DNA from: Kitasatospora sp. A2-31 | Lineage (GTDB): Bacteria; Actinomycetota; Actinomycetes; Streptomycetales; Streptomycetaceae | Direction: 5' to 3' | Length of the DNA stretch: 64,000 nucleotides | Assembly (NCBI RefSeq): GCF_022288725.1 | Contig: NZ_JAKNTA010000003.1 | Location: 321,286-385,285 of the forward strand | Shown here: piece by piece, positions 58,221 to 64,000 of the stretch | Layout: every line of letters begins with the position of its first letter | How positions within the stretch are numbered: the first letter of the stretch is position 1 | Program-made: the position numbers and the translations under genes | The notes under the pieces: model-generated | Told to the model about the DNA's origin: nothing | What the model saw: only the letters and a program-made list of their open reading frames with translations | The model's database searches: none

Positions 58221-59720
58221 ATGCTCACCCGGCTGTCGTTGCGCGCCCGGCTGCTCGTGCTCGCGCTCGCCCTGGTCACCACCGGGCTCGCGGTCAGCGA
58301 CACCGTGGTGCTCGGCACCGTCCGCATGCAACTGGTGCAGCGGCTCGACGAGCAGCTGCAGCGCTTCGGCGAGCCGCTGTCGAAGCGCGCCCCGGGCCGG
58401 ACCACCTGGCCCGAGAGCAGGCAGCCGTCGGTCACCGGCAAGCGCGGCGCCGCCCCCAACTACCTGGCGGCGCTGCCCAGCCAGTACCTGGTGCAGTACC
58501 TCTCGGCGGACGGCCGGGTGCAGCAGGTCGTCCGCCAGCCGGTCTCCGAGAACGACCCGACACCCCAGCTGGCCGGGCTCGACCCGGCCGGCACCGCCCC
58601 CGACACCCCCTTCGACCTGCCCGACCAGCGCGGCCGCAACTCCTGGCGGGTGGTGGTCCTGCCGCTCCAGCGGCCGGCCGCCCCGCCCAGCGCCTTCGCC
58701 ACCCCGGCACCCACCGCGGCGTACCTGATGGTGGCCGTCTCGCGCGAGGACATCGACGCCACGGTGGCCCGGCTGCGCACCTCGTTCCTGGCGATCGGCG
58801 GCGCGGTGCTGGTGCTGATCGCGGCGCTCGGCTTCTTCGCCGTCCGGGCCGGGCTGCGGCCGCTGCGCCGGATCGAGGAGGGGGCCGAGCTGATCGCCTC
58901 CGGCGATCTCTCGCACCGGATGCCGGCGCTCCCGCCGCGCACCGAGGTCGGCCGGCTCTCGATCGCGCTGAACGGCATGCTCACCCAGATCGAGGCCGCG
59001 TTCGCCGCCCGGGCCGAGTCCGAGGCGCGGATGCGGCGGTTCGTCGCCGACGCCTCGCACGAGCTGCGGACCCCGCTGGCCGGCATCCGCGGCTTCGCCG
59101 AGCTGTACCGGATGGGCGCGCTGCCCACCGAGGCGGACGTCCGGCGGACGATGGTCCGGATCGAGAACGAGGCCGTCCGGATGGGCGCCCTGGTCGAGGA
59201 CCTGCTGGTGCTCGCCCGGCTCGACGAGGAGCGCCCGCTCGACGTCGCCCCGATGGACCTGCGCACCCTCGCCGCGGACGCGCTGCACGACCTCGTCGCG
59301 CTGGACCCGTCCCGCCCGGTCGCCCTCACCGGCCCGGCCGGCGACGGCTCGCCCGGCCCGGCGCCGGTCCTCGGGGACGAGGCGCGCCTGCGCCAGGTGG
59401 TCACCAACCTGGTCGGCAACGCGGTCAAGCACACCCCGCCCGGAACCGCGGTGCGGATCGGCGTCGGCACCGACCCGGACGGCCTCTGCCTGCTGGAGGT
59501 CGCCGACTCCGGTCCGGGACTCACCGCCGAGCAGGCGGCCCTGGTCTTCCACCGCTTCTACCGCGTCGACGCCTCGCGCAGCCGTCACGACGGCGGCGGG
59601 GCGGGCCTGGGCCTCGCCATCGCGACCGCCCTCACCCACGCCCACGGCGGGACCCTCACCCTCCACACCGCTCCCGGCCGGGGGGCCACCTTCCGCCTGG
59701 AGCTGCCCCGCCAGCGCTGA
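58221..59720 (+). CDS. Sensor histidine kinase
   Basis: A 499-residue kinase. TM1 (about 10-32) and TM2 (about 190-212) flank an extracytoplasmic loop of about 155 residues. HAMP (about 212-265) is followed by the phosphoacceptor box FVADASHELRTPLAGIRGFA (His about 281). The ATPase region has NLVGNAVKHTPPG, ADSGPGLTAEQAALVF and GGAGLGLAIATALTHAHGG. The layout matches the common Streptomyces kinase downstream of exporter/DUF5666 cassettes, so the pair may sense the exported compound or cell-wall damage. Confidence 0.92.
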   Translation: MLTRLSLRARLLVLALALVTTGLAVSDTVVLGTVRMQLVQRLDEQLQRFGEPLSKRAPGRTTWPESRQPSVTGKRGAAPNYLAALPSQYLVQYLSADGRVQQVVRQPVSENDPTPQLAGLDPAGTAPDTPFDLPDQRGRNSWRVVVLPLQRPAAPPSAFATPAPTAAYLMVAVSREDIDATVARLRTSFLAIGGAVLVLIAALGFFAVRAGLRPLRRIEEGAELIASGDLSHRMPALPPRTEVGRLSIALNGMLTQIEAAFAARAESEARMRRFVADASHELRTPLAGIRGFAELYRMGALPTEADVRRTMVRIENEAVRMGALVEDLLVLARLDEERPLDVAPMDLRTLAADALHDLVALDPSRPVALTGPAGDGSPGPAPVLGDEARLRQVVTNLVGNAVKHTPPGTAVRIGVGTDPDGLCLLEVADSGPGLTAEQAALVFHRFYRVDASRSRHDGGGAGLGLAIATALTHAHGGTLTLHTAPGRGATFRLELPRQR

Positions 59721-59800
59721 TCCGAGGCCCGACGGAGCGTCAGTACCGTTTTCCATTCCGGGCAAATCTGCGCCGACGGCCCGGGCCCGGTGCCACGGGT

Positions 59801-60466
59801 TCAGCGCGGGCCGTCGGGCTGGAAGTCCCGGGCGAGGAGGCCGGCCTGGAAGCGGGAGTTGGCGCCGAGCGTGGCCATCAGCTCGGCGACCCGGCGGCGG
59901 TAGGTCCGCAGGGAGAGGCCGAGCAGCCTGGCCCCGGTCTCGTCGGTGTGCCCGGCGGCGAGGGCCTGGAGGATCTGCCGGGCCTGGTCGGTGAGGAGCG
60001 GCGGGGCCGCGGTGCAGTCGGCGAGGTCGGTGGCCGTCTCCCAGGCGGCGCGGAAGAGCGAGCGCACGCCGTCGACCACCTCCGGTGTCCGGACCACGGT
60101 GAAGGCGCGCACGCCGCGGACCGGGGCGCCGGCGAGGATCGCGGTGCGCCGGTCGATGATGATCGCCTCGCGGGCGAGCGGCCCGTCGGAGATCCGGACC
60201 TCGATGCCGGAGGCGGCGATCCGCAGCAACCGCCGGTGCGACTCCGGGTCGGCGAGCGCGCGCCGGGTGTAGAGCTTGCGCATCGTGAGGCCGGGTACGA
60301 CGTGGGGGCGCTTGCCCTCGCGGAACGCGGCGTTGACCCCGGTCGACCAGGTCATCAGGTCGGCGGCGGCGACCAGGAACTCCTCGCGCGAGGCGACGAA
60401 CAGGTGGCCGACCCGCTGGACGAGCTCCTGTTCTCCGTGCAGGGTGATGATCTGATCGGTACTCAT
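59801..60466 (-). CDS. LuxR-like HTH regulator with TrmB/PLD-like middle domain
   Basis: A 221-residue protein. A phospholipase-D-like or TrmB-like fold fragment occupies the middle (about 15-145), with RKLYTRRALADPESHRRLLR and GIEVRISDGPLAREAIIIDR. A C-terminal LuxR-type HTH (about 155-215) reads LTDQARQILQALAAGHTDET, then GARLLGLSLRTYRRRVAELM. Regulators of this shape are frequent in Streptomyces. It is divergent from the aldo/keto reductase gene, with only 57 bp between the starts, which makes that gene the likely target. Confidence 0.85.
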   Translation of the reverse strand: MSTDQIITLHGEQELVQRVGHLFVASREEFLVAAADLMTWSTGVNAAFREGKRPHVVPGLTMRKLYTRRALADPESHRRLLRIAASGIEVRISDGPLAREAIIIDRRTAILAGAPVRGVRAFTVVRTPEVVDGVRSLFRAAWETATDLADCTAAPPLLTDQARQILQALAAGHTDETGARLLGLSLRTYRRRVAELMATLGANSRFQAGLLARDFQPDGPR

Positions 60467-60523
60467 GGCAGCAAAATGCCAGATCGGCGAAGGGGTTGGC
60501 GAGCCCGTCGGAGGCTTGATGCC

Positions 60524-61411
60524 ATGACGATCTCACCTCATGTCACCGCGTCCGGCTCCCTCCTCCTCGGTGGCGATCTCCCGGTGTCCCGGATGGGCTT
60601 CGGGGCGATGAAGCTGCCGATGCGGGACTGGCACGGCCCGGCCTGCGACCCCGAGCAGAGCCGTGCGGTGCTGCGCCGCGCCGTGGAGCTCGGCATCGAC
60701 CACATCGACACGGCCTGGTTCTACTTCTACGAGGACGTCTTCGCCAACGTCCTGATCCGTGAGGCCCTCCACCCGTACCCGGAGAACCTGGTGATCGCGA
60801 CCAAGGTCGGTCCGGGCCGCTTCCCCGACGGCACCTGGATGAACCCGGCCGACCGGACCGGGCTGCGCGAGGCCGTCCACCGCAACCTGCGCGAGCTGGC
60901 CGTGGACCGGCTCGACCTCGTCTACCTGCGGCGGATGCCCAGTCAGAGCTCGATCGCCGAACCCTTCGCCGCGCTGGCCGAGCTGCGCGAGGAGGGGCTG
61001 ATCCGGCACCTCGGCGTCAGCAACGTCGACGCGGCCCAGCTCGCCGAGGCGGAGGAGATCGCCCCGGTGGTCGCGGTGCAGAACAAGTTCAGCGTGCTGG
61101 AGCACGGCGCCGCCGACGCGGCGCTGGTCGAGGACTGTGCGGACCGCGGCATCGGCTTCGTGCCCTTCTACCCGCTGGGCGGCACGGGCGTGCCGGACCA
61201 CCCGGTGCTCAGGGCGGTGGCCGGGCGGCACGGCGCCACCCGCGCCCAGGTGATGCTGGCCTGGCTGCTGGCCGCCGCCCCGACCGTCCTGGCGATCCCG
61301 GGCACCTCCTCCCCGGCGCACCTCGAGGAGAACGTGGCCGCCGCCTCGGTCGAGCTCCGCGAGGAGGACCTCGCGGAGCTCGGTGCCGTCGCCCGGGAGC
61401 TCGCAAAGTAG
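60524..61411 (+). CDS. Aldo/keto reductase
   Basis: A 295-residue NADPH-dependent oxidoreductase. MGFGAMKLPMRDWHGPA is followed by HIDTAWFYFYEDVFANVLIR, where the catalytic Asp and Tyr lie (usual pattern D-x4-Y; here DTAWFYFYED). The catalytic Lys is in LVIATKVGPGRF. The cofactor part has IRHLGVSNVDAAQLAEA, VQNKFSVLEH and LAIPGTSSPAHLEENVAAAS. The family reduces aldehydes and ketones; the substrate is unknown. The ATG at 60524 follows GGAGGCTTGATGCC. Confidence 0.9.
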   Translation: MTISPHVTASGSLLLGGDLPVSRMGFGAMKLPMRDWHGPACDPEQSRAVLRRAVELGIDHIDTAWFYFYEDVFANVLIREALHPYPENLVIATKVGPGRFPDGTWMNPADRTGLREAVHRNLRELAVDRLDLVYLRRMPSQSSIAEPFAALAELREEGLIRHLGVSNVDAAQLAEAEEIAPVVAVQNKFSVLEHGAADAALVEDCADRGIGFVPFYPLGGTGVPDHPVLRAVAGRHGATRAQVMLAWLLAAAPTVLAIPGTSSPAHLEENVAAASVELREEDLAELGAVARELAK

Positions 61412-61492
61412 GACGATCACACTGATTCCGGCGGTGTTTCCGTCACCGACCCGCGGGGGAGGCCGGAGGCGGAGCACAGTGGACTCGAGGGG

Positions 61493-62866
61493 ATGCGGAT
61501 GCCGGTGTCGTCCAGGCGGAGTGCCTCCTTCCGGCGCGACCTCAGCGAGTGGCGGGTCGGGCTGGTCGCCTGGCGGCTGCTGGTGCTGCAGGCCTCCCAC
61601 CCGGTGGTCGCGGCGGGGATGGACGAGCACTCCACCTACCGCGGCCACCCGTGGCGCCGGATCGAGCACACGCTCGGCAGCGGCCGGCGGCTCTTCCAGG
61701 CCGACGAGGAGGCACTGCACCGCGAGGTCGAGCGCCTCGCCCGGGCCCACCGGCGGATCCGCGGCACCGCGCCGGACGGCCGGACGTACGACGCGCACGA
61801 CCCGGGCACCCGGGCCTGGGTGCTGCTCACCCTGTTCGAAGCGGTCGTGGCCATGCGCCGGTTGGGCGGCGACCGCTACACCAGCGCCGAACTGGAGGCG
61901 GTCTACGGGGAGTTCCAGGAGATCGCGGCCGTGTTCGGCCTCCCCGAGGACGCGGTGCCGAAGAGTGCCGCCGAACTGCCCCGCTACTTCGACCGGATGG
62001 TGCGCGAGGAGCTGGAGTTCACCGGTTCGGCGCGCTACCTGCTGTACGAGATCCTGCGCGAGGCGCCGCGGCCGCGCCGGCTCCGGTGGCTGGGGCCGGT
62101 CGGCTGGCGGCTGGTCCGGGCGGTCGCGGCCCGGGCGATCACCGCCCTCACCGTCGCCGACCTGCCGCCCGGCTACCGCGAGCGCTTCGGCCTGGCCCCC
62201 ACCCGGCGGGCGGCCGTGCTCTCCGCGCTGCTGCACCGCGGCGGCCGGGCGGTGGCGACCCGGCTGCCGGACCACCTCCGCTACCGGTCGCCCGACCGTC
62301 GGCCCACCGTGCGCCGGCCGCCCCGGCACGACACCCGGCGTCCGCGGGTGGACCGGTTCTTCCACGAGGTCCTGGACCAGACCGGGGACGGACACGTCAC
62401 CGCCCGCGACCTCCAGGCCATGGCGCACAACGTCTGCTGGCAGCTGGAGCTGTCCGACGACGGCGAGGCCGCGGTGTACGCCGGCTTCGAGGCCTGGTGG
62501 GAGCAGCTCCGCTCGACCATGGACACCGACGGCGACGGACGGGTCGACCGGGCCGAGTTCGTCGCCGCCACCCTGGCGGGCTGCGACCGGGACCCCGATT
62601 ACCTGGAAGCCGGTCTGCTCCGTGCGCTGCGCGCCGTCTTCACGGCCGCCGACACGGACGGCAGCGGCTACCTGGACGTCGACGAGTACCGGGCGGTGTT
62701 CGGCGGCCGTCGCGTCCACCCCGCCGAACTCGCCCACGGGTTCCGGCAGCTGGACTCGGACGGGGACGGCCGCATCACCGAGCGGGAGTTCCTGGCCGGC
62801 TTCGTGGAGTACTTCACGGCCCGGAGCCCGTCCGCGGCCGGCACCCACCTCCTCGGCCGCCCGTGA
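61493..62866 (+). CDS. MpaB/Lcp-type oxygenase (DUF2236) fused to EF-hand calcium-binding domain
   Basis: A 457-residue two-domain protein. Residues about 15-275 are a DUF2236 oxygenase related to latex-clearing protein and MpaB haem proteins, with LLVLQASHPVVAAGMDEHST, GHPWRRIEHTLGSGRRLF, then VLLTLFEAVVAMRRLGGDRY. Residues about 285-457 are a calerythrin/CabB-like module with four EF loops: DQTGDGHVTARD, DTDGDGRVDRAE, DTDGSGYLDVDE and DSDGDGRITERE. Loops 2-4 have canonical Ca2+ ligands; loop 1 looks weaker. There is no signal peptide. The ATG at 61493 (or 61499) follows GAGGGG. The combination suggests a calcium-responsive haem oxygenase; substrate unknown. Confidence 0.85.
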   Translation: MRMPVSSRRSASFRRDLSEWRVGLVAWRLLVLQASHPVVAAGMDEHSTYRGHPWRRIEHTLGSGRRLFQADEEALHREVERLARAHRRIRGTAPDGRTYDAHDPGTRAWVLLTLFEAVVAMRRLGGDRYTSAELEAVYGEFQEIAAVFGLPEDAVPKSAAELPRYFDRMVREELEFTGSARYLLYEILREAPRPRRLRWLGPVGWRLVRAVAARAITALTVADLPPGYRERFGLAPTRRAAVLSALLHRGGRAVATRLPDHLRYRSPDRRPTVRRPPRHDTRRPRVDRFFHEVLDQTGDGHVTARDLQAMAHNVCWQLELSDDGEAAVYAGFEAWWEQLRSTMDTDGDGRVDRAEFVAATLAGCDRDPDYLEAGLLRALRAVFTAADTDGSGYLDVDEYRAVFGGRRVHPAELAHGFRQLDSDGDGRITEREFLAGFVEYFTARSPSAAGTHLLGRP

Positions 62867-62868
62867 CG

Positions 62869-62889
62869 CCCCCGCCGGGGCGGCGGGGG
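62869..62889 (+). terminator. Terminator after oxygenase-EF-hand gene
   Basis: The 9-bp stem cccccgccg / cggcggggg with a GGG loop begins 2 bp after the stop. Confidence 0.7.
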
Positions 62890-63407
62890 GCCGGAAGCCG
62901 AGCGGGTGCCCGGCCCGGCCGCGCGCCGACGTCCGGCTCGCCGCGGCCGCGGTACCCCGAGGATCCGGTCCGATCCCGGCCGGTGGTCCCCGCCCGCCCG
63001 GCTGCCGCCGAGCACCACCCCGGCCACGCCCGGTGCCCGCGCGAACCCCGGCCCTCTCCCCGCTGATCGTTCGCCTGCCCTGCCCTGCCCTGCCCGGCCG
63101 GCCGGGCAAGGCACGGAGATCATCACGCCCCCGTACGGCACCCGCCCGCCGGCGCCCCGGGCCCTCGCCCCGGCGTGACCGGACCGTCGCGCCAGTCGGC
63201 CTGCGCGGCCGACCGTAGGACGGTTTGGCGGATCCGGCTGCTGTCAAGCGCCGGATTGGCCAAGATCATCCCCCGGTTCGCCCGGCCGCTCGTTGTGGGT
63301 GCCGGGGCGACTTCGCAGACTGTGCGCACGGCATCGCTGCCGGTCAGCGGCCGGTTCAGTCCCACCCCGCCCGCAATCCACCCGTAAGCATGATGGATAC
63401 TGGCCCT
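62890..63407. other. 518-bp intergenic region upstream of cydA
   Basis: No convincing gene is visible. Four tandem ccctg-type pentamers (about 63074-63093) run into the 18-bp palindrome tgcccggccggccgggca (63091-63108). The right half becomes AT-richer toward the cydA promoter. Confidence 0.5.
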
Positions 63408-63431
63408 TGTGAACGTGTTCACGTTCACAAG
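63408..63431. promoter_or_regulatory. Composite Rex-type redox operator of cydA
   Basis: TTGTGAACGTG is followed by TT and its exact inverted complement. Within these 24 bp, two overlapping matches to the Rex consensus (TGTGAAC-NN-GTTCACA, one mismatch each) occur on opposite strands, offset by 8 bp. In Streptomyces, Rex represses cydA-type genes when NADH is low. The site lies 103 bp before the cydA start. Confidence 0.85.
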
Positions 63432-63534
63432 CGGACAAGCTTGCGCTGATGAGCAGCGGTCTACGGCTAGAGATGACGTTTCTGAAGTTTGTCCGGTAAG
63501 TGACCTTCACCAGGTCGGTTGGAGAGAGGGCGAC

Positions 63535-64000
63535 GTGGAACTGGCAATCGCTCACGAGACCATCGCGCGATGGCAATTCGGCATCACCACCGTCTACCAC
63601 TTCCTCTTCGTCCCGCTCACCATCAGCCTGGCCGCCGTCGTGGCCGGACTGGAGACCGCCTGGGTGCGGACGAACAAGGAGAAGTACTTCCACGCCACCA
63701 AGTTCTGGGGCAAGCTCTTCCTGATCAACATCGCGATGGGCGTCGTCACCGGCATCGTCCAGGAGTTCCAGTTCGGCATGAACTGGTCCGACTACTCCCG
63801 GTTCGTCGGCGACGTCTTCGGCGCCCCGCTCGCGATGGAGGCGCTGATCGCCTTCTTCTTCGAGTCGACCTTCATCGGCCTGTGGATCTTCGGCTGGGAC
63901 AAGCTGCCGAAGAAGCTGCACTGCGCCTGCATCTGGATGGTCGCGCTCGGCACCGTGCTCTCCGCCTACTTCATCCTGGCGGCGAACTCGTGGATGCAGC
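63535..64000 (+). CDS. cydA: Cytochrome bd ubiquinol/menaquinol oxidase subunit I (3' end outside window)
   Basis: The first 155 codons of CydA. ETIARWQFGITTVYHFLFVP and LTISLAAVVAGLETAWVRTN hold the conserved N-terminal haem-ligand His region. EFQFGMNWSDYSRFVGDVFG and LAMEALIAFFFESTFIGLWI (with the conserved Glu residues of the proton path) are diagnostic. GTG start at 63535 after GGAGAGAGG. Cytochrome bd is a high-affinity terminal oxidase used at low oxygen; the Rex-type operator upstream fits NADH-linked control. cydB presumably follows outside the window. Confidence 0.95.
   Translation, partial: MELAIAHETIARWQFGITTVYHFLFVPLTISLAAVVAGLETAWVRTNKEKYFHATKFWGKLFLINIAMGVVTGIVQEFQFGMNWSDYSRFVGDVFGAPLAMEALIAFFFESTFIGLWIFGWDKLPKKLHCACIWMVALGTVLSAYFILAANSWMQ

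Noticed and set aside
56874..60536. A 1,220-codon open frame on the minus strand across the DUF5666 gene, regulator and kinase
   Set aside because: It is antisense to three genes with intact, family-typical domains. Its composition is the Arg/Gly/Asp/Val mix produced by the complement of GC-rich codons.
63123..63428. 101-codon minus-strand frame in the cydA upstream region
   Set aside because: It has no ribosome site or family resemblance and overlaps the Rex-type operator.

Overview
The window is chromosomal DNA from a high-GC actinomycete of the Streptomyces/Kitasatospora type. GC is in the low to mid seventies by eye, GTG and TTG starts are common, and start codons often overlap the preceding stop as ATGA, GTGA or TGATG. 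Several genes are Streptomycetaceae hallmarks: bkdR-bkdABC, a TPP-riboswitch-controlled thiC, cseABC, WhiJ-like XRE/DUF397 pairs, a LAxTG surface protein and a Rex-type operator at cydA. The species cannot be named from sequence alone. I found no rRNA, tRNA, CRISPR array, insertion sequence or replication origin.

0-16 kb is mostly core metabolism: a partial PIG-V-like membrane glycosyltransferase, a TetR regulator, the branched-chain keto-acid dehydrogenase locus, a flavohemoglobin with a long disordered N-terminus, a Nudix hydrolase, a holin-like membrane protein, a cupin, TenA, a flotillin with a small NfeD-like partner, and thiC. The thiC 3' end is duplicated about 0.96 kb downstream. Between the copies lies a FitA/VapB-VapC-type toxin-antitoxin pair, and a Nudix gene just beyond is truncated. 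This looks like the scar of an integration or recombination event.

16.3-29.9 kb holds two large secreted hemicellulases (CBM13-GH74 and GH10-CBM13-GH62), glutamate decarboxylase, a VOC protein with a divergent LysR regulator, a sortase-E-type surface protein, a small monooxygenase, a membrane protein and a metallophosphatase. 30-36.3 kb holds a LacI regulator divergent from a HisC-like aminotransferase, an MFS exporter divergent from an XRE regulator, and a lipoprotein.

36.3-41.2 kb is a cell-envelope block: a cseABC operon with no adjacent sigE, a class F-like sortase and a repetitive secreted protein. 41.4-46.9 kb is the most accessory-looking part. It has a WhiJ-like regulatory module (HATPase, XRE, DUF397) next to a second module (small protein, DUF6879, XRE) that leads into a 53-residue Gly-rich peptide and a PIMT-like methyltransferase. 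I read the last two as a candidate RiPP locus related to aspartimide-forming (imiditide-like) systems.

47.3-59.7 kb is transport and signalling: a DUF4097-DrrAB-type ABC operon preceded by regularly spaced TTGCAA-type palindromes, a NarL-type two-component system whose kinase has a TTA (bldA) codon, a MacAB-like tripartite exporter with a DUF5666 protein, and an OmpR-type two-component system. The window ends with a LuxR-like regulator divergent from an aldo/keto reductase, an MpaB-type oxygenase fused to four EF-hands, and the start of cydA behind a composite Rex-like operator.
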